From: Prolixibacteraceae bacterium | GTDB lineage: Bacteria > Bacteroidota > Bacteroidia > Bacteroidales > Prolixibacteraceae | Direction of reading: 5' to 3' | Length of the DNA: 24,452 bases | Assembly (NCBI GenBank): GCA_003506435.1 | Contig: DOAQ01000050.1 | Coordinates: 1-24,452, forward strand | Part shown: positions 8,132-17,559 of the stretch, piece by piece | Layout of the letters: every line of letters starts with the position of its first letter | How positions within the stretch are numbered: the first letter of the stretch is position 1 | The notes under the pieces: generated by a model | Databases searched by the model: none | What the model was told of the DNA's origin: nothing | What the model saw: only the letters and a program-made list of their open reading frames with translations | Made by a program: the position numbers and the translations under genes

Positions 8132-8266
8132 GAATTGCTGAATGGTTTGAGTACTCTCCCTTCGTATTTCATGAGGTTCCGGCCTTCGCCGGAATGACCG
8201 TTTTGTTGTTGGCCAAATAACCATTCAGCAATTTAGCAATTTAGCAATTCAACCATTCAGCAATTC
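8132..8266. repeat. Inverted repeat pair with internal REP hairpin and short tandem copies
   Basis: GAATTGCTGAATGGTT (8132-8147) is the exact reverse complement of AACCATTCAGCAATTC (8251-8266). A further copy of AACCATTCAGCAATT starts at 8219, and AGCAATTT units are repeated between them. The middle carries a REP-like hairpin, TTCCGGC/GCCGGAA (8177-8194), similar to the one at 325-344. It fills most of the gap between the porE-like gene and purM. Confidence 0.65.
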
Positions 8267-8267
8267 T

Positions 8268-10277
8268 CTACTTCCCCGGTTCCGGGTCAAACTTCTCGTG
8301 AAAATCGTTTGACAGCACCCTGAACTCGGTACGCCGGTTAATGGCACGGGCTATTTCCTGTTGCTCGGGCGTCAATGCGTTGATGAACGCTTCAGTCAGT
8401 TCATCGTTGCGTTTCAGAAAATCGTATTGTTTGGCCAGTTCGCGGGTTACTTTTTTCGGCCAGGTTTCGCCATATCCTTTGGCAACCAGACGATCAGCAT
8501 TAATTCCTTTTTCAATCAGGTAATCGACTACCGACTGGGCACGTTTCTGCGATAGCTCAAAGTTAGCTGCATCGCTGCCAATATGGTCGGTGTGGGCCAT
8601 CAGCTCAATGGTGATAGTCGGGTTAAAAACCAGGATCGATACCAGGCTGTCGAGCGACTGTTTTGACTCGGACAGCAGGTCCCACTTCCCGAATTCGTAG
8701 TTGATATTTTCAATTTTAATTGGCGCGTCGGTTGGCGTGAGGAAGAATTCCAGACTGAAATTTTTACTGTCTTCCAGTCCGATCGTTGTTTCGCGGGCCT
8801 TATCGTTCAGGAAGCCCTCTTTGTAAGCGGCAAAAACATATTCGGTTTCAGGTTTCAGTTTCAGTTGGAACCGTCCGCCCGAAGCGCGCATACGCAACAT
8901 GGTGCCATCGGTGCCAATAATGCGGACCGTGGCCCCGTCGAGTTTCTGGCCTGTTTCCTTGTTGAAAATTTCACCGGATGCCTGAAACACTTTGGGCGGC
9001 AGATAAAACGAATAAATATCGTCTTTGCGCGATCCTTTCCGGTTCGATGAAAACATGCCTTTCACTTCTTCCCCGTCGGCAAATGTCATCCCGAAGTCAT
9101 CGCCCGATGAGTTGATCGGAGTGCCCATATTTTCGACCACCCAACCGGTTTTTCCTTTCTTCTCAGCTTTAAAAATATCGAGCCCGCCAATCCCGATAGG
9201 GTAATCGGAAGAGAAATAAAGTGTACCGTCGGAGTGAATGCATGGAAACACCTCGTTGCCCGGAGTGTTAATTTCAGGTCCCAGATTTTCCGGCTTGCCG
9301 AAATCATTTCCGTCTTTTTCTGCTTTCCAGATGTCTTTGCCGCCGAAACCGCCCGGCCTGTCGGAAACAAAATAAAGTGTTTTGCCATCAGCCGATAGCG
9401 ATGGATGGGCTGCAATAAGGCTGTCGCCCACCAGTTCCAGTTTCACCGGCTCCGACCATTCGCCGCGCGATTGGGTAGAAACATAAATTTCGGAGCCCAG
9501 GTCTTCTGCCTTGTCATATCGGCAGCGGGTAAAATACAACTGGTTGCCGTTCGATGAAAAAGAGGGAGCTCCTTCTTCGTCACCGGTGTTGATGATTATA
9601 TTTTCGTCGAGCAATTTAGGGATGCTCCATTTTTGTTTCTGAACTTCAAAACTTGAGATGAACAGGTCGGCAAACTTTTCACCCGTAATTGAGCTTTCGC
9701 GGTTTCCGGTAGCCAAATCCTGCGAGGAAGTAAATACCAGTTCGTTGTCTTTGCCGCCAATATAAGCGGGCGAATAATCACGGAATTTCGAATTTAGTTC
9801 CTTCACGACATTCACCACATATCGGTTTGGTTTATTGATCCATTCAATGGCTTTCTCGCAGGCTTTCAGTCCGTTCAGGGCTCTTTCGTCGCCGGGCACC
9901 GAATCGAGATAAGCCAGGTACCATTGCCGTGCTGTTTCAAATTCCTGGTCGGCGCGCTGACAGTCGGCAAAATGAAGCATGGCCTTATTTTCGGTATATT
10001 TCCGCCGGATGGCATTGCGGTACCAGATGGAAGCGGTGGCATATTCGCCCATAGCCTGATAGGTTTCACCCATCTGGTAGGCCATTTCTGCTTTTTCCAT
10101 GGCGGTGCCTTTGCTTTTCTTATATGCTTTTCTGAATTTTTCAATAGCCAGCGAATACTCGCCAATCTCGTACGAAGTATTGGCAAGCCGTAAATATTTT
10201 TTCGAGGAACAAGACCAAAAAAGGGAAATAAGAAGGATTGAAAACAGAATGAGTATATGTGGTTTCTTCATCTTCAT
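8268..10277 (-). CDS. PorE-like OmpA-family lipoprotein (TPR, beta-propeller, OmpA)
   Basis: A 669-residue lipoprotein with the domain order described for PorE of the type IX secretion system. It has a signal peptide with lipobox Cys23, then TPR-like helices (about 27-140). A PD40/WD40-type propeller follows (about 165-430, with repeats such as FVSDRPGGFGGKDIWKAEK and FSSDYPIGIGGLDIF). Next come a carboxypeptidase-regulatory-like domain (about 435-525) and a C-terminal OmpA domain (AHTDHIGS...NFELSQKRAQSVVDYL). The OmpA domain should bind peptidoglycan, and no acidic export signal follows Cys23, so a periplasm-facing anchor fits. No other secretion gene is in the window. Similar OmpA/PD40 proteins exist that are not PorE, so the assignment is by architecture only. 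Confidence 0.8.
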   Translation of the reverse strand: MKMKKPHILILFSILLISLFWSCSSKKYLRLANTSYEIGEYSLAIEKFRKAYKKSKGTAMEKAEMAYQMGETYQAMGEYATASIWYRNAIRRKYTENKAMLHFADCQRADQEFETARQWYLAYLDSVPGDERALNGLKACEKAIEWINKPNRYVVNVVKELNSKFRDYSPAYIGGKDNELVFTSSQDLATGNRESSITGEKFADLFISSFEVQKQKWSIPKLLDENIIINTGDEEGAPSFSSNGNQLYFTRCRYDKAEDLGSEIYVSTQSRGEWSEPVKLELVGDSLIAAHPSLSADGKTLYFVSDRPGGFGGKDIWKAEKDGNDFGKPENLGPEINTPGNEVFPCIHSDGTLYFSSDYPIGIGGLDIFKAEKKGKTGWVVENMGTPINSSGDDFGMTFADGEEVKGMFSSNRKGSRKDDIYSFYLPPKVFQASGEIFNKETGQKLDGATVRIIGTDGTMLRMRASGGRFQLKLKPETEYVFAAYKEGFLNDKARETTIGLEDSKNFSLEFFLTPTDAPIKIENINYEFGKWDLLSESKQSLDSLVSILVFNPTITIELMAHTDHIGSDAANFELSQKRAQSVVDYLIEKGINADRLVAKGYGETWPKKVTRELAKQYDFLKRNDELTEAFINALTPEQQEIARAINRRTEFRVLSNDFHEKFDPEPGK

Positions 10278-10423
10278 TGTTCGGATTAGGCAGTAAAAGT
10301 AACCATTTTTTTAATCCTTATAAAAACGGGAAAAGGAAAAGAAAAGTATAAAAAGGATTTCAATACTATGGAATAATTCATTTCTTTTACTGAATTTATC
10401 AGGCTGGGCAAACATCATTACGG
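10278..10423. promoter_or_regulatory. Divergent intergenic region between the porE-like gene and the PUL
   Basis: The 146 bp separate two divergently transcribed genes and must hold both promoters. The middle is A-rich (about 10320-10350). No full TAnnTTTG box with a -33 partner was found on either strand. CAATACTA (read from the minus strand as TAGTATTG) is one base off the -7 consensus. Confidence 0.35.
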
Positions 10424-11059
10424 ATGGATAAAGAAATTGAAAATAGAAATATCAAGGCTGTTTGGGAGCAGATGAAATCGGGCGATGAGAAATCATTGTC
10501 GCAGATTTTCACGTTTTTTTATTCGGATCTTTATCAGTACGGGATGAAATTATTCGCCCTGCCCGATCTGGTTAAAGATTCAATTCAGGATGTATTTGTA
10601 CGCATTTGGGAAAAACGGGCATCAATTGGCGAGGTCCAAAATCCAAAAGCCTACCTGATTTCTTCCGTACGGCGGAAACTGTTTCTCAACAAAGAAACTC
10701 AACATACCGGGTTAACCGAACAAATTCTGAAAAACGAGGGAGTGCAGAACTTTTCTTTTTCGGCTTCCGAATTTATGGAGATCGAAGAAATATCGGTTCA
10801 ACTGCGCAATTCGCTGGTGCAGGCGATAAACAATCTTCCTGAACGTCAGCGCGAATTAATTTTTCTTCGTTTTTATTACAACCTCCGGTACGCGGAAATT
10901 GCCCAGATTATGGAAGTCAACGAGCAGACCGTCAGAAACCTGATGCAACGGGCGCTGGCCAATCTTCGCGAAAAAATCGACCGGCAGTTGTGGGAAGGCA
11001 TCGACTACATGGACGACTTGCTGCTTACCCTTTTCCTTTTATTTCAGAAAATAAACTGA
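10424..11059 (+). CDS. ECF-type RNA polymerase sigma factor of the PUL
   Basis: A 211-residue sigma-70-family extracytoplasmic-function sigma factor. Region 2 lies at about residues 25-95 (DLYQYGMKLF...VKDSIQDVFVRIWEKR). Region 4 lies at about 130-190 (INNLPERQRELIFLRFYYNLRYAEIAQIM) with a helix-turn-helix (EVNEQTVRNLMQRALANLREK). It is followed 61 bp later by a FecR anti-sigma gene and then susC/susD, the standard arrangement for transporter-controlled PULs. It is expected to direct transcription of susC and the genes after it when FecR lets it go. The C-terminal tail after region 4 is hydrophobic (LLLTLFLLFQ), which is common in these proteins. Confidence 0.92.
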   Translation: MDKEIENRNIKAVWEQMKSGDEKSLSQIFTFFYSDLYQYGMKLFALPDLVKDSIQDVFVRIWEKRASIGEVQNPKAYLISSVRRKLFLNKETQHTGLTEQILKNEGVQNFSFSASEFMEIEEISVQLRNSLVQAINNLPERQRELIFLRFYYNLRYAEIAQIMEVNEQTVRNLMQRALANLREKIDRQLWEGIDYMDDLLLTLFLLFQKIN

Positions 11060-11120
11060 ATTTGCGTAGTACATAAATCTTTTCCTGCTCTCTATCCTGT
11101 TAAAAGGCAGAAATAGATTT

Positions 11121-12200
11121 ATGGACAACAACGAAAAGTTTGATCAATTATTTGCAGATGAGGTTTTTCAGGATGAAATTCTACATCTGCAAGATTTCTC
11201 GGAAGAAGCACAAAAAGCAATTTGTGAAAAGTATTCGCTTTCGGAAAAGGAGCTTGCTTATGCGAAAAAATTCCTGTCAGGTATGTCTTTCCGGACAAAA
11301 GAACTGGTTGCGGAAGAAATTAATTATGCCGTCCATAGATTGCAGAAAACAATACACACAACCGGAAAGAACATTAAATTCATAACCCTGGTTTCACGGG
11401 TAGCTGCCGTTCTGAGTATTCCGTTATTTCTGTCGACCCTCTATTTCTATCAGAAATCACAGCAATTCGATGAAACCCATCTCGCGCTGGCAAAAACAAT
11501 AAACACCTTTGAAGCTCCTGCAGGTGCAAAAACGCAGGTTGTGTTGCCCGACGGTTCGTTGGTTTGGCTGAACTCGGGAAGCCGCATTTCGTTTCCGGCC
11601 GTTTTTAATTCGAAAAGCCGCGATGTGGAACTGAAAGGAGAGGCCTTTTTCGAAGTAGTTAAAAATGAAAAGGTACCGATGGTTGTTTCTACTCCAAATT
11701 TGAACGTAAAAGTTTACGGTACCAAATTCAACCTGAAAGCTTTCGAAGAAGACAAGATCGTTGAAACAGCGCTTCTGGAAGGAAAAATTTCGGTTTTCTC
11801 AGGGAAAGGCAAACAGGAATATTTTTTGGAACCGGGACAGGCCGCTTCTTTTTCCATTCAAAATCAAAAATTACAAATAAGCAAAGTTGACGACATGTCG
11901 GTGTATACCGGGTGGCGGGACGGAAAGCTGATATTCAACGATGAAAGCTTCGCCGGTATACTGCAAAAACTCGAACGCTGGTACAATGTCGATATCCAAC
12001 TGACCGATCCGGAGCTGGGCAATTATTCGTTGTATGCAACCTTTTTTGACGAGAACATCGAGCAGGTTCTCGAAATCTTCTCAAACTCAATTCCTATTTC
12101 TGTTGAATACCCGAAAAGGGAAAAACAGGCCGACGGGAATTATTCGAAACGGGCAATTATTATTAAACGCGACCCCGGAAAGAAACTAATGGTCAATTAA
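11121..12200 (+). CDS. FecR-family anti-sigma factor
   Basis: A 359-residue inner-membrane anti-sigma regulator. The cytosolic N-terminal part (1 to about 85) would hold the sigma factor. One membrane helix follows at about 88-110 (ITLVSRVAAVLSIPLFLSTL). The periplasmic FecR domain is at about 130-225 (APAGAKTQVVLPDGSLVWLNSGS is its hallmark start, then DVELKGEAFFEV). The C-terminal DUF4974-type region (about 268-350; GKLIFNDESFAGILQKLERW) resembles the STN fold and is the expected contact with SusC. It sits between the sigma factor and susC. Length and motifs are normal, with no sign of damage. Confidence 0.93.
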   Translation: MDNNEKFDQLFADEVFQDEILHLQDFSEEAQKAICEKYSLSEKELAYAKKFLSGMSFRTKELVAEEINYAVHRLQKTIHTTGKNIKFITLVSRVAAVLSIPLFLSTLYFYQKSQQFDETHLALAKTINTFEAPAGAKTQVVLPDGSLVWLNSGSRISFPAVFNSKSRDVELKGEAFFEVVKNEKVPMVVSTPNLNVKVYGTKFNLKAFEEDKIVETALLEGKISVFSGKGKQEYFLEPGQAASFSIQNQKLQISKVDDMSVYTGWRDGKLIFNDESFAGILQKLERWYNVDIQLTDPELGNYSLYATFFDENIEQVLEIFSNSIPISVEYPKREKQADGNYSKRAIIIKRDPGKKLMVN

Positions 12201-12253
12201 AATCAAAATAAATATCTCTAAAAACTACCTTTTCTAACAACAAAAAAACGCCT

Positions 12254-12271
12254 ATGAAAAAAAACCTGTAA
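12254..12271 (+). other. Five-codon mini-ORF in the susC leader
   Basis: ATGAAAAAAAACCTGTAA would encode Met-Lys-Lys-Asn-Leu. It lies 6 bases before the hairpin at 12277-12308 and about 90 bases before the susC start. It may be a leader peptide that couples ribosome passage to the hairpin, or only the remnant of an older susC start. No evidence of translation can be had from the sequence. Confidence 0.3.
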
Positions 12272-12276
12272 AAACA

Positions 12277-12308
12277 AAACGAGAAAGAGCGGCTACTCTT
12301 TCCCGTTT
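12277..12308 (+). terminator. Hairpin between fecR and susC (terminator or attenuator)
   Basis: AAACGAGAAAGAG (12277-12289) pairs with CTCTTTCCCGTTT (12296-12308) in a 13-bp stem with one A-C mismatch and a 6-base loop. CAAAATTGTTTTT follows. This would end the sigma-fecR transcript or reduce read-through into susC, which is then transcribed mainly when the sigma factor is active. Confidence 0.55.
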
Positions 12309-12358
12309 CAAAATTGTTTTTCGTGATTCATTAATTGCTAACAAATCAATTCAAAAGT

Positions 12359-15300
12359 ATGAAAAAAAGTAAATGGTTAAATGCCGGGAACTTTATTTTT
12401 AGGTCCCCGGGAGAAATTGTATTAAAAATGAAACTAACATCATTGCTCATATTTGCGGGGATCATTCAGGCAATTGCGCTGAACGGTTATTCCCAATCAA
12501 CCAAACTGACCATGGAATTCCGCAATATTTCCGTTGTCGATGCCTTGCGGGCAATAGAAGACCAAAGTGAATACTACTTTGTTTATAATAAAGATGCTAT
12601 TGACCTGGAACGAAAGGTGAACCTGAATGCAAAAGACCTCAGTGTTGAAGAAATACTCAAAAATCTTTTTAAGGAAACCAATGTCAGCTACCGAATGGTT
12701 GACCGGCATATTATATTGTCAACCCTTCAGGCGGAACAGTTTACACTGAAAGTCACGGGGAAAGTCACCGATTCGTCAGGCGCCCCGTTGCCGGGGGTTA
12801 CAGTGGTTGTGAAAGGCACTTCCAATGGGATCATCACCAATGTAGACGGAAGCTACCTACTTTCCAATGTTCCTTCGGATGCCATACTGGTATTTTCGTT
12901 TGTGGGCATGAAATCACAGGAAATCAAGACTGAAGGAAAAACCTTGGTGAATGTGACCTTGGAAGAAGAAACAATCGGGATTGAAGAAGTCGTGGCGATC
13001 GGTTATGGCGTTGCCCGTAAAAAAGATTTGACAGGAGCTGTTGCTTCTGTTCGTTTGGAAGATTCCCCTAGGGAAGTCCTGCCCAATGTGAACGTTTTGG
13101 ATGCACTGAAAGGCCAGATGCCCGGCTTTGATGTTGGAGCCTCAACCAATGCAGGTGGTAACCCGAGTATCAATATCCGGGGACAAAATTCGATCAAAGC
13201 ATCGAATACTCCCCTGGTGGTGGTCGATGGCGTTGTGTATGTAGGTAGTTTCAATGAACTTAACCCCAGCGACATCGCTTCGGTTGATGTTCTGAAAGAT
13301 GCAAGTTCTGCAGCGGTTTACGGATCGCGGGCAGCAAACGGTGTAATCCTGGTTACGACCAAAAGAGGGAAAACATCCAAACCGACTGTCCGCCTTCGTG
13401 CAACGGGAGGGATTCAAACGTACACCAACCGTCCCGACATGCTTGATCCGGAAGGATATATCCAGATAAAAAAAGATGTTAAATCGCTGAATGGAGGTTC
13501 GGCAGCCGATTTGGAGTTGCAAAACCTTTTGACCATTTACGAATACAATGCGTACAATGCCGGAAATATAATCGACTGGTTTGATGAAGTTACACGCATT
13601 GCTCCAATACAGGACTATCAGTTAAGTATTTCCGGTAACGGTGAAAAATTAAACTATTATGTTTCCGGTCAGTTACTGGATCAGGAAGGTGTAGTTTATG
13701 GCGACCAGTTTGAAAAATATTCTGTCAACTCAAAAATCGAAAGTACAATTACTGATTGGCTGAAGTTAACCGTCAATTTATCAGCAATCAGCAAAAATGC
13801 AGACGGGGTTGCAGCAGACCTGCGAAATGCAACAATCAATGCCCCTTATTCATGGAAATATGTTCAAACTCCGGGATTTGAAAATGTGATGGAACGTTAT
13901 CCGCAGGGACAAACGACCACTCAAAACCCGTTCTGGAGAACCCAGCAATACAACGAAGACAGAAATCAGAATTACAGAAGCCTCTTTTCTGCACGAGTGG
14001 ATGCACCATGGGTAAAAGGACTTTCCTATACGTTTAATTATTCGTTGAACCGCTGGGAAGGACATTCGGCCAATTTCTATGACGAACGGTATTACATGGA
14101 TACAATGAAAGAAGCTGACCTGAAAGATCAAACCAAGTTTCTGAAGGATGCCAACGGAAATGTATCCAATAGTTATAGAACCGACTGGTTCCTGAACCAT
14201 CTGATCAACTTCAACCGAGTTATTAAAGACCATTCCATCGGTGTTACTTTACTGGCCGAACGGCAAAAGCAACTTACGCGGTCTTCAACCGTTACGGCAA
14301 AAGATTTTTCACTGGCCGGAACAACGGTACTCGGTGTTAATGCTTTGGAAAAAGGAAAAGTTGAAAACAGGGGAGTTGATACCGGTTATTCCCAATTGAC
14401 CCAGCTTGCATACATGGCACGTATCAATTACGTATTTAAACAACGCTACCACCTGTCTTCTTCTATTCGTTACGACGGGTATTCAGGTTTTGCCGAAGGA
14501 AACAAATATGGGTCTTTCTTTTCAGTGGCAGGAGCATGGACGATGAGTGAAGAAAGCTTTGCCAAAGATAACTTACCCTTCCTTGACTATCTAAAAGTAA
14601 GGGCCTCTTATGGAGAAAACGGGAACCCCTCCATTGGACAATATTCAACATTCCCTTCCATTGGGTCTGGTTCATACATATTTGGAAATAGCACAGTAAG
14701 CACCACCAGTGCATCAAAACTGGCAAACAAAGCTTTAAAATGGGAAAAGACAGGCGCATTGAATTTTGGCGCTGATTTTTCGATATTCAGAGATTTATTT
14801 AGCGGAAATATTGAATATTATAATTCCAATACTACCAATTTGTTATTCGACCGTGCGATACCAATTATGAACGGGTTTTCGAATGTTAGTGACAATATTG
14901 GTAAGGTAAACAACTGGGGGATCGAATTCCAGTTGAATTCAAAAAATATTAAAACTCCCGATTTTACATGGTCTTCGGGTATCAACTTCTGGATGAACAG
15001 GAATAAAGTTGTTTCTCTGTATGGACTTGACGGAAATAATGACGGCATTGAGGACGATGATATCTCAAGCAATATTTTTATCGGCAAATCACTGGGGGCT
15101 ATATACACATATACTTTCGATGGGATTATCCAGATGGACGATGCCGAATATATGGCTATTTATGGTGGCAACCCCGGCGATGTACGGTTCAAGGATATTA
15201 ACCGCGACGGGAAAATAACTGCAGCAGGCGACCGGTCGATTGTAGGATACAGCAAACCTAATTTTACAATGACGCTTTCCAATACGCTTACGTACCGAAA

Positions 15301-15736
15301 TATGGAGCTCTATTTCCTGTTTAACTGGATTGCCGGGAGCGGCGAAAACGGGTATTATACAGGAGACAACCTGTATGCAAACAACCCGTCAACCTTGTAT
15401 GGAGGTGGTGTTGCCAACTGGCTGGACAAAGAATACTGGATGCCGGATCATCCTTCCAATAAAATTCCCCGGCCAAACTGGACGAATTCACTGGGTTACC
15501 AGTTCCCCAGCCGTCGCGATTTTGTGAGGTTGCAGGATGTTTCATTCTCGTATATTTTCCCGAAACATATTCTCGGAGGAACCCCTGTCGAAAACATGAA
15601 AGTGTTCCTGGCAGCTAAAAACCTGCTTACGTTCTCCAAATGGGATGGTTATGACCCTGAAACCGGCTCACAGCATGCCGCTGATACTTTCCCTGTAATG
15701 AAGTCAGTAATTGTAGGCGTGGATATCTCATTTTAA
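12359..15736 (+). CDS. SusC/RagA-type TonB-dependent transporter with STN domain
   Basis: A 1125-residue outer-membrane transporter that forms the pore under the SusD lid and imports oligosaccharides using TonB energy. I chose the ATG at 12359 over the TTG at 12335; Met24 (12428) is a further option. The signal peptide ends near residue 45 (LNGYSQ). An STN domain follows (about 46-115; LTMEFRNISVVDALRAIEDQ), which marks a signalling transporter that contacts FecR. Next are the carboxypeptidase-like domain (about 130-215; GKVTDSSGAPLPGVTVVVKG), the plug (IEEVVAIGYG, then NPSINIRGQNSIKASNTPLV and DVLKDASSAAVYGSRAANGV) and the barrel, which ends in ..VGVDISF. It is the first gene of the structural part of the PUL, 26 bp ahead of susD. 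Confidence 0.95.
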   Translation: MKKSKWLNAGNFIFRSPGEIVLKMKLTSLLIFAGIIQAIALNGYSQSTKLTMEFRNISVVDALRAIEDQSEYYFVYNKDAIDLERKVNLNAKDLSVEEILKNLFKETNVSYRMVDRHIILSTLQAEQFTLKVTGKVTDSSGAPLPGVTVVVKGTSNGIITNVDGSYLLSNVPSDAILVFSFVGMKSQEIKTEGKTLVNVTLEEETIGIEEVVAIGYGVARKKDLTGAVASVRLEDSPREVLPNVNVLDALKGQMPGFDVGASTNAGGNPSINIRGQNSIKASNTPLVVVDGVVYVGSFNELNPSDIASVDVLKDASSAAVYGSRAANGVILVTTKRGKTSKPTVRLRATGGIQTYTNRPDMLDPEGYIQIKKDVKSLNGGSAADLELQNLLTIYEYNAYNAGNIIDWFDEVTRIAPIQDYQLSISGNGEKLNYYVSGQLLDQEGVVYGDQFEKYSVNSKIESTITDWLKLTVNLSAISKNADGVAADLRNATINAPYSWKYVQTPGFENVMERYPQGQTTTQNPFWRTQQYNEDRNQNYRSLFSARVDAPWVKGLSYTFNYSLNRWEGHSANFYDERYYMDTMKEADLKDQTKFLKDANGNVSNSYRTDWFLNHLINFNRVIKDHSIGVTLLAERQKQLTRSSTVTAKDFSLAGTTVLGVNALEKGKVENRGVDTGYSQLTQLAYMARINYVFKQRYHLSSSIRYDGYSGFAEGNKYGSFFSVAGAWTMSEESFAKDNLPFLDYLKVRASYGENGNPSIGQYSTFPSIGSGSYIFGNSTVSTTSASKLANKALKWEKTGALNFGADFSIFRDLFSGNIEYYNSNTTNLLFDRAIPIMNGFSNVSDNIGKVNNWGIEFQLNSKNIKTPDFTWSSGINFWMNRNKVVSLYGLDGNNDGIEDDDISSNIFIGKSLGAIYTYTFDGIIQMDDAEYMAIYGGNPGDVRFKDINRDGKITAAGDRSIVGYSKPNFTMTLSNTLTYRNMELYFLFNWIAGSGENGYYTGDNLYANNPSTLYGGGVANWLDKEYWMPDHPSNKIPRPNWTNSLGYQFPSRRDFVRLQDVSFSYIFPKHILGGTPVENMKVFLAAKNLLTFSKWDGYDPETGSQHAADTFPVMKSVIVGVDISF

Positions 15737-15762
15737 TGTTTGAATAGTAATCGATAAAACAG

Positions 15763-17508
15763 ATGGATATGAAAAAAATAATATATGTTTTTGCCTTGTC
15801 TCTCTTAGGCATTTTTAGCTGTGACGACGATGCGTTTTTGAGGGAGACCCCGGATGATTTTTTGACCGTGGATAATTCGTTTTTGAATGCAGCCCAGTTC
15901 AGGGCAGGCTTGAACCATTTTTATGCAATTGCCCGTCAGAATTATAATTTCAGGGACAACCCCGATGACTTTTTTCAGTTTGGTTCCGGAACCGACCTCT
16001 TTTTCAGGCCTACAGGCGACCAGCTCCCGTTTACTGACTGGTCGTACATTAACCCTACTACGGATATTTACAGAGTTGTTTTTGGACGCCACTGGGGATT
16101 GTTATACAATGTCAATCTTTTGCTGGAACAAACAGAGAATCCGCTGGTGAGATGGAACAGTGAAACCGAAAAACTGGAAGCACAGGCCGAAGCCCGCTTC
16201 TTCAGGGGGTATGTTTACCGGTATTTGGGTTTCATGTTTGGTGGTGTTCCCGTTCTGGAAAAAGCAGTTGCTGAACCAAGCCTGGGATATACCCGCAATA
16301 CAAGGCAGGAAGTATATGAATTTGCCGCCAAAGATCTTGAATTCGCTGCAAATAACCTGCCCACATCGGTTTCTGAACCGGGCAGGGTTGTTAAAGCTGC
16401 CGCGTATCATTATTTGGCTGAAATGTACATTGCTTTGGGTGATGAAAGTAAAAACAAGGCCTATTATCAAAAAGCCATTGATGCAGCAAGCATGATCATT
16501 GATCAGAAAGTGGGAGAATACCACCTGATGACTCAACGGCATGGCTGGAGGAAAAATATAGCAGGCAAGGATGCTTTCTGGGATTTGTTCCAGATGAGGA
16601 GCACCTCCGGTTTCTCCAATTTTAGTTATCAGACTGGGAACAAAGAATCGATCTGGGTAATCCAAGTGGATAAATTTTTGACGGGTGGATTGAACGACGG
16701 GTTAACTACCCGGACCGACCAGGAGCGCGTTTTCTGGCCCAGTTTCTGGAGTTTTCAGAAATTTGGATGGGGAAATGTGGCTCGCGACTGGACAGGCCGT
16801 GGCATCGGCTGGTTGCGCCCGACCAATTATTTCAGCTACGATTTGTGGAATAAATCGGGCGCCGGAGATATGCGGAATTCAGAAACCAATATTAACCGCA
16901 TTTTTAGATCTCCCGATCCGATTATTAATGGTGTGGAAGTTCCAAACTACGATATTACGTACACAACAACCGTTACATTGGCAAATGGCACTACGATTGA
17001 AGTAAAAACAAAGCCTGGTGATATTATCAAAAAAGAATGGCTGACCACCCGTCAGGATACCATGGAACGTGCGTTCCCGCGTATTATGAAACTGGGGTCC
17101 GACTGGCACTACGCACAGGAACCGGCCAATGGGTTCGTGATGGAATTTTATGCCATCCGCATGGCTGAAACCTATCTGATCAGAGCCGAAGCATACATGA
17201 AAAACGGTGATAATACAAAAGCTGCTGCCGACATCAATGTTGTAAGGGCCAGATCCAGTGCGATACCTGTACTACCGGCTCAGGTCAATATCGATTATAT
17301 TCTTGACGAAAGGGCTCGTGAACTCGTAGGTGAGGAATTCCGTACCATGACATTATGCCGTCTGGGTTTACTGTACGACCGGACAAAACGATTTGGTTAC
17401 GGACCATCGTCGTTAACTGTTCTTCCAAAGAATAACCTTTGCCCTATTCCGCAATCGGTTATCGATGCGAACTCACAGGCTGTGTTTGAACAAAACCCGG
17501 GTTGGTAA
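15763..17508 (+). CDS. SusD/RagB-family surface glycan-binding lipoprotein
   Basis: A 581-residue lipoprotein of the SusD family, the lid of the SusC pore that binds the incoming glycan. The signal peptide ends in the lipobox GIFSC with Cys20. DDD follows directly, which fits the acidic surface-export signal of Bacteroidota. The TPR-like helical scaffold is seen in LEAQAEARFFRGYVYRYLGFMFGGVP and in YHYLAEMYIALGD. The C-terminal family signature is RMAETYLIRAEAYMKNGDNTKAAADINVVRARS, then ILDERARELVGEEFR. It starts 26 bp after susC, so the two are surely co-transcribed. The start could also be the Met two codons later. Confidence 0.95.
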   Translation: MDMKKIIYVFALSLLGIFSCDDDAFLRETPDDFLTVDNSFLNAAQFRAGLNHFYAIARQNYNFRDNPDDFFQFGSGTDLFFRPTGDQLPFTDWSYINPTTDIYRVVFGRHWGLLYNVNLLLEQTENPLVRWNSETEKLEAQAEARFFRGYVYRYLGFMFGGVPVLEKAVAEPSLGYTRNTRQEVYEFAAKDLEFAANNLPTSVSEPGRVVKAAAYHYLAEMYIALGDESKNKAYYQKAIDAASMIIDQKVGEYHLMTQRHGWRKNIAGKDAFWDLFQMRSTSGFSNFSYQTGNKESIWVIQVDKFLTGGLNDGLTTRTDQERVFWPSFWSFQKFGWGNVARDWTGRGIGWLRPTNYFSYDLWNKSGAGDMRNSETNINRIFRSPDPIINGVEVPNYDITYTTTVTLANGTTIEVKTKPGDIIKKEWLTTRQDTMERAFPRIMKLGSDWHYAQEPANGFVMEFYAIRMAETYLIRAEAYMKNGDNTKAAADINVVRARSSAIPVLPAQVNIDYILDERARELVGEEFRTMTLCRLGLLYDRTKRFGYGPSSLTVLPKNNLCPIPQSVIDANSQAVFEQNPGW

Positions 17509-17559
17509 CCCGGAATGAGGGATGATCATTTTTTATAATAACCTTAAAACGAAGCACAA

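Noticed and set aside
12335..12358. TTG start upstream of the susC ATG
   Set aside because: The ATG at 12359 gives a normal N-terminus. The extra eight residues add nothing that looks conserved.
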